Shown here: one piece after another, positions 8,396-17,227 of the stretch
How positions within the stretch are numbered: the first letter of the stretch is position 1
How the letters are laid out: each line of letters begins with the position of its first letter
Source: CAYPCH01 sp964409165
GTDB taxonomy: Bacteria > Bacillota > Clostridia > Acetivibrionales > Acetivibrionaceae
Length of the DNA: 27,767 nucleotides
Direction: 5' to 3'
NCBI GenBank assembly: GCA_964409165.1
Contig: CAYPCH010000042.1
Span: 1-27,767 of the forward strand
Notes under the pieces: model-generated
Told to the model about the DNA's origin: nothing
Databases searched by the model: none
What the model saw: only the letters and a program-made list of their open reading frames with translations
Made by a program: the position numbers and the translations under genes

Positions 8396-10051
8396 ATGTT
8401 AAGTAAATTTCTTCCACAGGTGGATTTCAATTCGTACGAGGAATTTGCCAATTCTTTTAAAATTTGTGTGCCGGATAATTTTAACTTTGCCTATGATGTT
8501 GTAGATGAAATTGCATCTAAAACTCCTGACCGGGTTGCGATAGTATGGTGTGATGATAAGGGAGAAGAGGCCATATTTACCTTCGGGCAACTCAAATATT
8601 ACAGTGACAAGGCGGCAAACTTTTTTAGGAGTGTGGGAATCAAAAAGGGAGACCCGGTAATGCTGGTCTTAAAAAGAAGGTATGAATTTTGGTTCTGCAT
8701 ACTTGCACTTCACAAGCTGGGAGCTATCTGTATACCTGCGACACATCTTCTGACTACGAAGGATATTGTTTATAGAAACAATGCGGCAGATATAAAGATG
8801 ATAGTCACCGTTAATGAAGAAGAGGTTATTGGGCATGTTGAAGATGCACAAGGCGAGTCACCATCCCTGAAGGCTAAAGCATTAGTTGGAGGCAACCGTG
8901 ATGGATGGTATAATTTTAATTCCGAGATGGAAAAAGCTGATGAAAATTTTGTAAAGCCGGTTGGTGAAGAAGCATCAAAAAACAACGATATATCTTTGAT
9001 CTATTTTACTTCTGGAACAACTGGTATGCCTAAAATGGTAAGGCATAATTTTACATATCCTTTGGGACACATTTTGACTGCGAAATACTGGCAGAATGTA
9101 CAGGAAGGAGGCTTGCACCTTACTGTGGCGGATACTGGATGGGCTAAAGCTGTATGGGGGAAAATATACGGTCAGTGGATAGCAGGCAGTGCAGTTTTTG
9201 TTTATGATTACGATAAATTTATTCCCCATAATCTGCTAAGTGTGATAGAGAAATACGGTGTTACAACATTTTGTGCACCACCGACGATATATAGATTTTT
9301 TATTAAAGAAGATTTGACAAAGTATAATTTTAAAAAACTCAAGTACTGTGTTGTTGCTGGAGAGCCTTTAAATCCTGAAGTATATAATCAGTTTTACAAA
9401 AGTACAGGATTAAAGCTCATGGAAGGCTATGGTCAGACCGAATGCACTGTTGCAGTTGCTACTTATCCATGGATGAAGCCAAAGCCAGGTTCAATGGGGA
9501 AACCTACCCCTGGGTATGACATAGATATAGTTGATGAAGACGGAAATTCCTGTGAAGATGGAGAGGAAGGGCAGATAATAATACATACCGATAAGGGAAC
9601 GCCTGCTGGTATGTTTGATGGGTATTACAGGAACGAAAAATTAACCTCGAAGGTTTGGCATGATGGAATTTATTATACCGGCGATATGGCATGGCGTGAC
9701 GAGGACGGGTATTGCTGGTTTGTCGGAAGAGCTGATGATGTAATAAAAAGTTCAGGGTATAGAATAGGACCTTTTGAAGTTGAAAGTGCTTTACTCGAAC
9801 ACTCGGCTGTGATTGAATGTGCTATAACAGCCGTGCCTGATCCGGATAGGGGACAGATAGTTAAAGCCACAATCGTACTCGCAAGGGGCTATACTGCGTG
9901 TGATGACCTTGCAGCAGAGCTTAAGGAGCATGTCAAGAAGGTAACAGCACCATACAAGTACCCAAGAATAATTGAGTTTGTAACTGAGCTCCCCAAGACT
10001 ATAAGCGGGAAGATACGCAGGGTGGAAATAAGGGAGCAAGATAATAAATAA
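8396..10051 (+). CDS. acyl-CoA synthetase, medium-chain (MACS/Acs-like) type
   Basis: 551 residues, full length for an ANL-superfamily ligase. It activates a carboxylic acid with ATP to the acyl-adenylate and then forms the CoA thioester. Core motifs: the phosphate-binding loop YFTSGTTGMPK at about 203-213, GYGQTE, YYTGDMAWRDEDGYCWFVGRADDVIKS (split: YTGDMAWRDEDG and FVGRADDVIK), and the C-terminal PKTISGKIRR with the catalytic Lys at about 539. The TGWAKAVWG block and overall pattern fit the medium-chain / COG0365 branch more than the FadD branch; the exact substrate cannot be read. It follows the XRE-cupin gene by 16 bp with GAGG as ribosome-binding site. A second, distinct acyl-CoA synthetase lies in the convergent operon at 11030-12694. 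Confidence 0.9.
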   Translation: MLSKFLPQVDFNSYEEFANSFKICVPDNFNFAYDVVDEIASKTPDRVAIVWCDDKGEEAIFTFGQLKYYSDKAANFFRSVGIKKGDPVMLVLKRRYEFWFCILALHKLGAICIPATHLLTTKDIVYRNNAADIKMIVTVNEEEVIGHVEDAQGESPSLKAKALVGGNRDGWYNFNSEMEKADENFVKPVGEEASKNNDISLIYFTSGTTGMPKMVRHNFTYPLGHILTAKYWQNVQEGGLHLTVADTGWAKAVWGKIYGQWIAGSAVFVYDYDKFIPHNLLSVIEKYGVTTFCAPPTIYRFFIKEDLTKYNFKKLKYCVVAGEPLNPEVYNQFYKSTGLKLMEGYGQTECTVAVATYPWMKPKPGSMGKPTPGYDIDIVDEDGNSCEDGEEGQIIIHTDKGTPAGMFDGYYRNEKLTSKVWHDGIYYTGDMAWRDEDGYCWFVGRADDVIKSSGYRIGPFEVESALLEHSAVIECAITAVPDPDRGQIVKATIVLARGYTACDDLAAELKEHVKKVTAPYKYPRIIEFVTELPKTISGKIRRVEIREQDNK

Positions 10052-10060
10052 AAGATGGAG

Positions 10061-10126
10061 AATAAAAAGCTTCGGGACATCGAGACCCAAAGCTTTTTGC
10101 CAGATTTCCTTTCAGGAAATGGTCCT
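10061..10126 (-). terminator. terminator-bearing dispersed repeat, copy A (reverse)
   Basis: Read on the minus strand it contains the small palindrome ATTTCCTGAAAGGAAAT, a CTGGC joint and a hairpin with AAAAAGCTT / AAGCTTTTT arms. The arms end in A and T runs on both sides, so it can terminate both convergent operons. It is the inverted counterpart of the copies at 25213 and 27396. Confidence 0.75.
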
Positions 10127-10178
10127 ATGTAACAATCATGACCAACCGTTTTACGGGTGGTCATGATTGTTACATAGG
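10124..10178. repeat. palindrome with 21-bp perfect arms
   Basis: Arms at 10124-10144 and 10158-10178 are exact inverted copies, with a 13-base centre that can pair a little further. It lies between two convergent genes, directly against repeat copy A and 6 bp from the stop of the TIM-barrel gene. It lacks the flanking T run of a normal terminator, so it may be a transcription block, a recombination site or a small mobile element. Confidence 0.8.
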
Positions 10179-10184
10179 TTTATA

Positions 10185-10991
10185 TTATTTTCCGATATCT
10201 CTGATATAATTGATAAAATGGGAAAATGCTATTCCTGGGGCTTCCAATTCTGAACACCAGCGTTTTACCCATTCAAAGGAAATATAGCCATCAAAATCAT
10301 TCCCGGAAAGCAGTTTAACAGCTTGTGCCACAGGGATATCACCGGATCCTGTCATTTTATATTTCACCTTTTCTTTTTCCATAACCGAGTCTTTTATGTG
10401 TACATGTTTAATAAAGCTTTTAAGATTTGAGTAAGTTTCTTCAACTGGCTCGTTCATGAAGCGATACGGATGGTGTATATCCCATAGTACTGCTATGTTT
10501 GGATTATTGGTTTTTTCCATGAGCTCTGCCATTTTCTTAGAACTTGAAAGAACTCCGTTTGTTTCAACCAGTATGATAACACCTTTTTTTTCTGCCTGCC
10601 CTGCGAGTTTGAGTAGGGAGTCTGCTAAAAAGCCTAACGAAATATCCTCTTTGGGTTCAGCCTGACCGTCCCCGAGGACACGTACATATTTTGCTCCGAC
10701 TGCACTGGCCGTTTCAATGTACTCCTGCGCCTCTTTCATGTTAGCTTCAATATTTGTTTCGTCAAACAGGCAACTCGAAGAAGTAAGGCAGGATATTTGC
10801 AAACCCATTTCTTCAAGCTTCTTCCTGGTGCTTGGTATATTGTCAGGTAAGAATTCCTTGATCCTTGGAGCATAAAGCTCGTTTTCAACTCCACGTATTT
10901 CTATACCATTAAAACCTAGGTCTTTTGCCATTGCTGTTATGTCTGCCCAGCTCCATTTAGGGCAACCAAGTGTCGAAAATGATATTTTCAA
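10185..10991 (-). CDS. sugar phosphate isomerase/epimerase-like TIM-barrel protein
   Basis: 268 residues of the AP_endonuc_2 / xylose-isomerase-like family. The start is a TTG preceded by GGAGGG; no in-frame ATG is nearby. Family features: STLGCPKWSW at the N-terminus, LGFNGIEIRG, and the metal ligands E143 (LVETNG), D171 (WDIHHPY), H196/H198 (KHVHIKD) and E240 (ISFEW). These enzymes isomerise or epimerise sugars, inositols or related hydroxy-carbonyl compounds using a divalent metal; the substrate is not visible. It is the last gene of a minus-strand operon after an acyl-CoA synthetase (38-bp gap) and an amidohydrolase, suggesting catabolism of a compound that yields a free acid. Confidence 0.88.
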   Translation of the reverse strand: MKISFSTLGCPKWSWADITAMAKDLGFNGIEIRGVENELYAPRIKEFLPDNIPSTRKKLEEMGLQISCLTSSSCLFDETNIEANMKEAQEYIETASAVGAKYVRVLGDGQAEPKEDISLGFLADSLLKLAGQAEKKGVIILVETNGVLSSSKKMAELMEKTNNPNIAVLWDIHHPYRFMNEPVEETYSNLKSFIKHVHIKDSVMEKEKVKYKMTGSGDIPVAQAVKLLSGNDFDGYISFEWVKRWCSELEAPGIAFSHFINYIRDIGK

Positions 10992-11029
10992 TGTTATCCC
11001 TCCATCTCCATTATTTATTGGAATATTGG

Positions 11030-12694
11030 TTATGCTGTCTCAATATTTGCTTCATCTTGAAGCTTAAGGTCTTCAATTGCCATTTCTCTCAGCTTGTATT
11101 TCTGAACCTTGCCACTGGCGGTTATTGGGAAGCTTTCTATAAATTTAACATAAGAAGGAACCTTATGCCTGGCCATATTATTCTTTACAAAGTCTTTAAT
11201 ATCATCTTGCGTTACAGTTTCGTCCTGCTTTAATATAATATATGCCATAACCTCTTCTCCGTATTTCTTGCTAGGGACACCAATAACCTGTACGTCCTTG
11301 ATTGCAGGGTGAGTATAGAGAAATTCTTCTATTTCCTTAGGATAAATATTTTCTCCGCCTCTTATTATCATGTCCTTTATACGACCGGTAATCTTAAAAT
11401 AACCCTCCTCGTCCATAACCGAAAGGTCTCCGGTATGAAGCCATCCATCTTTATCAATGGCATTTGCTGTTGCTTCTGGCATGTTATAATAGCCTTTCAT
11501 GATATTATAGCCTCTAACAACCAGCTCACCCTGTGTATTATAGGGTGCATCTTCATTGGTATCAGGGTTGACTATTTTCACTTCAATAAAGGGGAGAGCT
11601 TTTCCAACGGTTGAAACTCTTCGTTCAATGCTGTCATCCACCTTTGTCTGGGTACATACGGGAGAAGCTTCTGTTTGACCATATGCAATGGTTATTTCCT
11701 TGGCACCCATCAGTTCAACCACCTGTTTCATAACCTTGACAGGGCAGGGGGAACCTGCCATAATACCAGTTCTGAGTTTGGGAAATTTGAAATTGTTAAA
11801 GTCGGGATGTCCGAGCATGGAAATAAACATCGTAGGCACGCCGTTAACTGCGGTACATTCTTCATCCTGAACTGACTGCATTACCCTGACAGGGTGGAAA
11901 TAATCAACAGGAACCATTGAAGAACCATGAGTGACACATGCCATTATGCTGAGTACCAATCCAAAACAGTGGAAAAAAGGTACCGGTATACAAAGCTTAT
12001 CCTCATAGGTAAAATTCATGCAGTCTCCAATGCATTTACCGTTATTCACAATATTATAGTGGCTGAGCATTACTCCTTTTGGAAAGCCTGTTGTTCCCGA
12101 TGTATACTGCATGTTAATGGTCTCATGTACATCAAGGCTTGACTGCAAAGCTTGAAGTTGCTCATTTGGTATGGATTTCCCGAGTTCATACAGATTGTCC
12201 CAATTCATCATTCCCGGGTGCTCTTTATCACCAATGTATATTAGGTTTTTAAGCTTGGGCAGGTTACGGGACTTAAGCTTTCCGGGCTGCGAGTCTTTTA
12301 GCTCAGGGCAGAGACCACTGATGATGTCTATATAATTTGCATCCTTGAAACCGTCTATAAGTATCAGTGTGTTTGAATCTGACTGCCTGAGCAGATATTC
12401 AAGTTCAAAGTTCTTATAGTTTGTGTTTACCGTAACAAGCACAGCACCTATTTTTGCAGTAGCAAAAATGGAAATAAGCCATTCAGGATAGTTTGTTGCC
12501 CATATGGCTACATGATCACCTTTTTTTATACCCATTGCCAAAAGACCTTTTGCAGCCTTGTTGCATATGTCCCTGAACTGCGAGTAAGTTTTTCTGAAAG
12601 GCCGATCATGGTAAATGACCGCTTCATGGTCGGGATACCTTTGAGCCATATCGTCAAGCAAATCTCCGACGGTTAGTTTTATTAATTCTTCCAT
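11030..12694 (-). CDS. long-chain-type acyl-CoA synthetase (FadD-like)
   Basis: 554 residues, full length. ANL-superfamily motifs: MQYTSGTTGFPKGVMLSHYN (phosphate loop), AYGQTEASPV, LHTGDLSVMDEEGYFKITGR, then IIRGGENIYPKEIEEFL and the C-terminal PITASGKVQKYKLRE with the catalytic Lys. This pattern is that of the FadD / 'AMP-binding acyl-CoA ligase' branch, unlike the medium-chain type at 8396-10051. The gene has a strong GGAGG ribosome-binding site and begins 32 bp after the amidohydrolase gene in the same operon. A fatty or branched acid is a likely substrate from family membership, but chain length cannot be predicted here. Confidence 0.92.
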   Translation of the reverse strand: MEELIKLTVGDLLDDMAQRYPDHEAVIYHDRPFRKTYSQFRDICNKAAKGLLAMGIKKGDHVAIWATNYPEWLISIFATAKIGAVLVTVNTNYKNFELEYLLRQSDSNTLILIDGFKDANYIDIISGLCPELKDSQPGKLKSRNLPKLKNLIYIGDKEHPGMMNWDNLYELGKSIPNEQLQALQSSLDVHETINMQYTSGTTGFPKGVMLSHYNIVNNGKCIGDCMNFTYEDKLCIPVPFFHCFGLVLSIMACVTHGSSMVPVDYFHPVRVMQSVQDEECTAVNGVPTMFISMLGHPDFNNFKFPKLRTGIMAGSPCPVKVMKQVVELMGAKEITIAYGQTEASPVCTQTKVDDSIERRVSTVGKALPFIEVKIVNPDTNEDAPYNTQGELVVRGYNIMKGYYNMPEATANAIDKDGWLHTGDLSVMDEEGYFKITGRIKDMIIRGGENIYPKEIEEFLYTHPAIKDVQVIGVPSKKYGEEVMAYIILKQDETVTQDDIKDFVKNNMARHKVPSYVKFIESFPITASGKVQKYKLREMAIEDLKLQDEANIETA

Positions 12695-12726
12695 ATTGAC
12701 CTCCTAAATTCTTTTTATGCCTAAGA

Positions 12727-13587
12727 TCAATTATCAATGGCAAAAACCTTTATTGCATTTTCACCTAATATAAGGCTTTTCTGTTCATAAGTCAAACTTA
12801 AGTTGACAACTCTGCGCAAATCGTGCTTAGGACTTCCCCAAGGGTAATCCGAGCCAAAAAAGACTCTTTCGGCACCTATTGTGTTTATTACGTCAACAAC
12901 ATCAGTGTCGTCAAGCCAGCTGGGTATATTTGTCTCTAATATTCTGGGATGTCCTGTTATAACAATTGACGTATCAAAATACACATTTTTGTACTCTTTT
13001 GACAGGTTCACAACATCATTTATATTTCCATCGGCCATATGTGTAAGTATTATTGGAATATCCGGGTATTTATCAATCACCGGAATTATACATTCTACAT
13101 CGGAATACTCGTTAAGCCTTGCATTTGAGACTCTTCCGCAGTGAAATTCTATAGGGAAGGAGATTTCGTTGCAAAAAGCATAAAGAGGTTCTAATGCGGG
13201 ATGCATAGGATTGAAGCCCTGGGACATGTTATGAAATTTTATGCCTTTTGCACCCAGTTTCAAATATCTTTCCAATGTGGGGAGTATGTCTTTTCCCATA
13301 TCAGGATGAAAGCTTACCAATGGAATAAGGCATTTGTTTAATTTGGACATTTTAAGCGTCCACATGTTATTGGCATCAAGAATTTTAGGTGGTGCAAAAT
13401 TTGCCAATACAGAGTAATCAATCTCTGTTGTATCCATACCTTGAATTAAATCACCAATAGTTCCGGTTCCCGGAGTACTAAAATCAATGGAATAAATGTT
13501 GTTAAAAGATTCAATTATCTTTTTTGCTATTTCATCAGAAGAAAAAGTATGAACATGTCCGTCAATTATTTTTAAATCACCAAGCAC
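12727..13587 (-). CDS. amidohydrolase (Amidohydro_2 / TIM-barrel hydrolase)
   Basis: 286 residues, GTG start with GGAGA upstream. The metal-dependent hydrolase pattern is complete: DGHVHTF near the N-terminus (H11, H13), GIKFHNMSQGF, IEFHCGR (H149), ILTHMAD (H183) and FFGSDYPWGSP (D247). Relatives hydrolyse amides or esters or decarboxylate aromatic and small acids (ACMS decarboxylase-like); the reaction of this one cannot be told. It is the first gene of the three-gene minus-strand operon, divergent from the RNase Z-like gene across a 314-bp region with a large palindrome. Its product may supply the acid activated by the next gene. Confidence 0.88.
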   Translation of the reverse strand: MLGDLKIIDGHVHTFSSDEIAKKIIESFNNIYSIDFSTPGTGTIGDLIQGMDTTEIDYSVLANFAPPKILDANNMWTLKMSKLNKCLIPLVSFHPDMGKDILPTLERYLKLGAKGIKFHNMSQGFNPMHPALEPLYAFCNEISFPIEFHCGRVSNARLNEYSDVECIIPVIDKYPDIPIILTHMADGNINDVVNLSKEYKNVYFDTSIVITGHPRILETNIPSWLDDTDVVDVINTIGAERVFFGSDYPWGSPKHDLRRVVNLSLTYEQKSLILGENAIKVFAIDN

Positions 13588-13629
13588 TTAGTATTTCTCC
13601 ATTCATTTATCATGTAAAGAATTTATTAA

Positions 13630-13763
13630 CTCAACTTCTCCACTTATAGTATTTTGAGGCTATGGTTGCTCACAAGTTAAGGTCAAAAAGTTTACTTTTT
13701 GACCGCGGTGAGCAATGCTGTGTTAGAGGCAAAGAGCCCATAAATACTGTAGGAAAGTTGTGT
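13630..13763. repeat. nested inverted repeat in the divergent intergenic region
   Basis: Within the 314-bp gap between 13588 and 13901, an inner hairpin pairs GGTCAAAAAGT (13681-13691) with ACTTTTTGACC (13694-13704). A flanking TTGCTCAC pairs with GTGAGCAA. An outer imperfect arm (TATAGTATTTTGAGGCT) pairs with the segment 13735-13753. The whole forms a palindrome of about 130 bp. It is too large for an ordinary operator and sits between two divergent genes; a small inverted-repeat element is likely. Confidence 0.6.
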
Positions 13764-13858
13764 TGTTAAAATAATTATACACTAAAACAAAATAAATGGT
13801 AGAGTTAATTTATATAAAAAGCGCATAAACAAATAGATTCAGATATATTTGGGATATG

Positions 13859-13867
13859 TGTTATAAT
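13859..13867 (+). promoter_or_regulatory. extended -10 promoter for the RNase Z-like gene
   Basis: TGTTATAAT at 13859-13867 is a perfect extended -10 (TGn plus TATAAT). The -35 region is weak (TTCAGA at 13838, 18-bp spacer), as is usual for extended -10 promoters. The start codon lies 35 bp further on. Confidence 0.6.
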
Positions 13868-13901
13868 AATACGGATACATTATTTGAAAGAGGAGAAACC
13901 T

Positions 13902-14810
13902 ATGCTAGATGTTTGTTTACTGGGGACGGGAGGCATGATGCCACTTCCTGAGAGATGGTTGACATCTCTTCTTATAAGATATAACGGAAAAATGATTCTG
14001 ACGGATTGCGGTGAAGGAACCCAGATACCATTGAGAATGGCAGGTTGGGGATTAAAGTCTGTAGAGGCAATCCTATTTACCCATTATCACGCAGATCATA
14101 TAGCAGGATTGCCGGGTATGCTTCTTTCGCTGGGTAATTCAGGAAGGGAGGAACCGCTTACATTAATGGGACCTCCGGGATTAAAGAAAGTTGTTGAAGG
14201 GTTGACTGTTATTTCACCTGAACTGCCTTATGAGTTGAAACTAATTGAACTTCCTGATAAAGAGAGTTACGGAACAAGTATAAACGAAATTATTATAAAG
14301 ACAATACCAACAGATCATACCCTCAACTGCCTTGCATACTGTATGGAGATTGAAAGAACTGGTAAGTTTAATGTGGAAAGTGCGCGGGAATTAAATATTC
14401 CTATAAATTTTTGGAGTCATCTTCAAAAAGGCGAGACTGTAACTATAGGAGACAGGATTATAAAACCCGAAATGGTTTTAGGTGAACCCAGAAAGGGGAT
14501 TAAAGTCTGCTACTGTACCGACACAAGACCGACTGAAGGATTGATCGGATTTATAAAGGATGCGGATCTTTTTATTTGTGAGGGAATGTACGGGGATGAA
14601 GAAGATGTGTTAAAAGCAGTACAGAAAAAGCACATGATGTTCACCGAGGCTGCTATGCTTGCAAAACAGGGGAATGTCAAAGAACTCTGGCTTACACATT
14701 ACAGTCCATCACTTAAGGAGCCGGAAGATTATATTGATGAAGCAAGAAAGGTTTTTGCAAACACTATTCTTGGAAAAGATCTTTATTCCAAGACAATCAA
14801 GTATTGGTGA
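13902..14810 (+). CDS. rnz: ribonuclease Z-like metallo-beta-lactamase-fold nuclease
   Basis: 302 residues. An upstream in-frame TTG at 13884 exists, but AGAGGAGA at 13889-13896 fits ATG 13902. The N-terminus LLGTGGMMPLPERWLTSLLI and LTDCGEGTQ are typical of bacterial RNase Z. The metal site FTHYHADH (H61, H63, D65, H66) is intact, with later ligand regions TDHTLNCLAY, YCTDTRPTE and LWLTHYSP. The enzyme cuts the 3' trailer from tRNA precursors using two zinc ions. It is monocistronic with its own extended -10 promoter and converges on gatD, with no clear terminator in the 59-bp gap. Confidence 0.92.
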   Translation: MLDVCLLGTGGMMPLPERWLTSLLIRYNGKMILTDCGEGTQIPLRMAGWGLKSVEAILFTHYHADHIAGLPGMLLSLGNSGREEPLTLMGPPGLKKVVEGLTVISPELPYELKLIELPDKESYGTSINEIIIKTIPTDHTLNCLAYCMEIERTGKFNVESARELNIPINFWSHLQKGETVTIGDRIIKPEMVLGEPRKGIKVCYCTDTRPTEGLIGFIKDADLFICEGMYGDEEDVLKAVQKKHMMFTEAAMLAKQGNVKELWLTHYSPSLKEPEDYIDEARKVFANTILGKDLYSKTIKYW

Positions 14811-14869
14811 TTCTATACAATCACATAATGCCTTTAAATAAAAAGATTACTTGAAGAATTTACATATCG

Positions 14870-15616
14870 TCATCCAATAATTCTGCTAACCATTGAATTG
14901 TAGGCAAGTTTCTCAAATTCATCATTGAGACGCTGGAGGGACACAAAATCCTTATATTTTAATTTTAAGGCTGTTAATATCAGATGATCGCATAATATAG
15001 GGTTTTTTGGAAGAAGGCTTCCATGGGAATAGGAGCAATATGTGTTTTTAAACAAAACTCCTTCAAAACCGTCTTCCCCGTTGTTTCCACAGCCTTTTAT
15101 AATTTTACCAAGGGGTTTGACGTTTTCGCCCAGATAGGTTCTCCCCGAATGATTCTCAAATCCTACAACTTTTCCGTCGTAGTTTTCCGATTTCAGGAAA
15201 TTACACTCAAAGACAAAATTGCCTATTATTCTATCTTTAGTGCCAATTGTATAAAAGTCCAATGCACCCAAAAACTCAATTTCCTTACCTTCCCAGGTTT
15301 TATAGCACTTACCTAGAAGCTGGTATCCTCCGCAGATTGCAAGAAAAACCTTACCATTGTTTATTGCGTTTTTGATTTCATTTCCTTTTTCATTTAGCAT
15401 GTCATCACGTATTATTTCCTGTTCATAGTCCTGACCGCCGCCTAAAAAGATAATGTCATAGTTTTGTGTGTCAAAGGCATCTCCAAGTGTTACATCTGAA
15501 ATGTTAACACTTATCCCGCGCCACTCACAGCGCTTTTTTAAGGCAATAATATTGCCTCTGTCACCATATAAATTCAAAAGATCAGGATACAAATGACATA
15601 TATTCAACTCATACAT
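14870..15616 (-). CDS. gatD: lipid II isoglutaminyl synthase, glutaminase subunit
   Basis: 248 residues, class I glutamine amidotransferase fold. The nucleophile elbow AICGGYQLLG places the catalytic Cys at residue 95, and SYSHGSLLP gives the His at about 198; both match the known GatD arrangement (S. aureus Cys94, His189). The N-terminal YPDLLNLYGDRGN and LGGGQDYEQ blocks are characteristic. It frees ammonia from glutamine and passes it to MurT, which amidates the D-Glu of lipid II to D-isoglutamine. It starts one base after the murT stop codon, so the two are translationally coupled. Confidence 0.95.
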   Translation of the reverse strand: MYELNICHLYPDLLNLYGDRGNIIALKKRCEWRGISVNISDVTLGDAFDTQNYDIIFLGGGQDYEQEIIRDDMLNEKGNEIKNAINNGKVFLAICGGYQLLGKCYKTWEGKEIEFLGALDFYTIGTKDRIIGNFVFECNFLKSENYDGKVVGFENHSGRTYLGENVKPLGKIIKGCGNNGEDGFEGVLFKNTYCSYSHGSLLPKNPILCDHLILTALKLKYKDFVSLQRLNDEFEKLAYNSMVSRIIG

Positions 15617-15617
15617 A

Positions 15618-17021
15618 TTATTTCCAGAACTCCTTTAAGCCATATTTTTTCTTTAAAAAGTTTCTTATATCCAGCATTGCTGTATAAGTAGGAAGTATAT
15701 AAAAGCTGTGTCCTTTTTCAATAGAAGATAAGCCCATATCAATAAGTGACTCATAACCCTTTTCTATTCTGATTTTATTGCTGCAAATGCCTGCATATTT
15801 AAGCCTTACTGCCATATCCTCGGCTCTGATACCAGAAACATAGAAAGTTCCTGTTATATCCTCTACCGTTTGCAACTTTTCAAAGTCCACATCCCAAAGC
15901 CATGATATATCGGTTCCATCGGCAAGCTTGTCATTAATGACAAAAGCAATCTGCATACTGTTGTTTTCTGTAAGAAGGTAGTTCAACACCTGGTTAAACC
16001 CTGTAGGGTTTTTTACAAGGATGAGCTTTATATACTTCCCCTCTGTTGAAATTGTCTCCATACGCCCAAATCCGCACTCAAAGCTTTCTAAGGATTTAGC
16101 TATGCTATCGGGTGGAAGGTTTAAAAGACATCCGCATGAAGCCGCAGCCAGTGCATTGTATATGTTGTAAAGGCCGGGAAGGTTTATTTTTGAGTTAAAT
16201 GTTGTGGGGTCGTTTGATTCGTTGCATCTGTCAATAGTAAGTATAATATCGGAGTAGGTGCTGTTCAGTTCCTCTATGCTGACACAGGTTACTTGGGAAG
16301 AGGGTTTTTCATATCCGCAGTTTTTGCATGCAAAATCTCCTAAATGACCATAGACCCTGTAGGTATACTCATACTTGCTTTTACAGAAGATACAGAACAT
16401 TGCATCGGAGTTTGCCGATTCTTCAATGCCAGTATAGGCAGCAGGGGCAAAACCATAGTATAGAATATCGTTGTTTACATTTCTTCCTAAAGAAGCACAC
16501 AGCGAGTCATCGGAATTTAAAACAAGTTTGGTTTTCGGAGACTTCTCTATGCCAGACTTTACTCCGTTTAATGTGGTATATAGTTCACCGAAGCGATCAA
16601 GCTGATCCCTGAAAAAGTTTGTGACAACAAGTATGTCCGGTTGAATATAATCAGTTATTTTATTAAAAGCGGCTTCGTCAACTTCAATTAAGGCAGTTGA
16701 CGCTTTATTCCTTCCTAAGATATCAACCGATTCGATAAGTGTTGTAATAACACCACTTACAAGGTTTGCTCCCGACTTATTGGTAACATAATCTATATTG
16801 TTTTCTTTAAGAATTTGCCCAATAATTCTTGTCGTGGTAGTTTTTCCATTTGTTCCTGTGACCATTATAATTTTATAATTATCGGAAACCACTTTTATTA
16901 TATCGGGATAGATTTTATATGCAGTTTTACCGGGAAGAGTTGTTCCGCCTCTTCGAAAAAGCCTTAGCACAAAAATTAAAGTTTTAGCAATTATTATTGT
17001 AAAAATAAGTCTTATATTCAT
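15618..17021 (-). CDS. murT: lipid II isoglutaminyl synthase, Mur-ligase-like subunit
   Basis: 467 residues. A hydrophobic N-terminus (IFTIIIAKTLIFVLRLF) may associate with the membrane. The ATP loop is GTNGKTTTTR (Lys60), followed by LIEVDEAAFNK and VVTNFFRDQLDRFGE of the Mur-ligase central domain. A zinc ribbon with Cys210, 213, 232 and 235 sits within the central domain, a MurT hallmark. The C-terminal DUF1727 region includes LVKNPTGFNQVL and WLWDVDFE. With GatD it amidates the second residue of the lipid II stem peptide. AGGAG precedes the ATG, and the gene diverges from the truncated murA across about 200 bp. Confidence 0.95.
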   Translation of the reverse strand: MNIRLIFTIIIAKTLIFVLRLFRRGGTTLPGKTAYKIYPDIIKVVSDNYKIIMVTGTNGKTTTTRIIGQILKENNIDYVTNKSGANLVSGVITTLIESVDILGRNKASTALIEVDEAAFNKITDYIQPDILVVTNFFRDQLDRFGELYTTLNGVKSGIEKSPKTKLVLNSDDSLCASLGRNVNNDILYYGFAPAAYTGIEESANSDAMFCIFCKSKYEYTYRVYGHLGDFACKNCGYEKPSSQVTCVSIEELNSTYSDIILTIDRCNESNDPTTFNSKINLPGLYNIYNALAAASCGCLLNLPPDSIAKSLESFECGFGRMETISTEGKYIKLILVKNPTGFNQVLNYLLTENNSMQIAFVINDKLADGTDISWLWDVDFEKLQTVEDITGTFYVSGIRAEDMAVRLKYAGICSNKIRIEKGYESLIDMGLSSIEKGHSFYILPTYTAMLDIRNFLKKKYGLKEFWK

Positions 17022-17227
17022 TAGTACTCCTTGATTCTATAAATTAGCATCAGCATTTAGCCTGTCTTGAAAATTATAACACAAAGATTTATAAATTAAT
17101 CATAAAAATGATTATATATTGAAAAAAATAATTTTCGTGATGTTGCATTTCCCTAAAAAAACATTTGATACGTTATTTTCATAGTGATAGAATATAAAGA
17201 CAGATAAAATTTTGTGCCAATGACATT

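Noticed and set aside
13884..13901. TTG start adding six residues to the RNase Z-like protein
   Set aside because: The segment contains the AGAGGAGA ribosome-binding site itself; ATG 13902 also gives the family's usual N-terminus.
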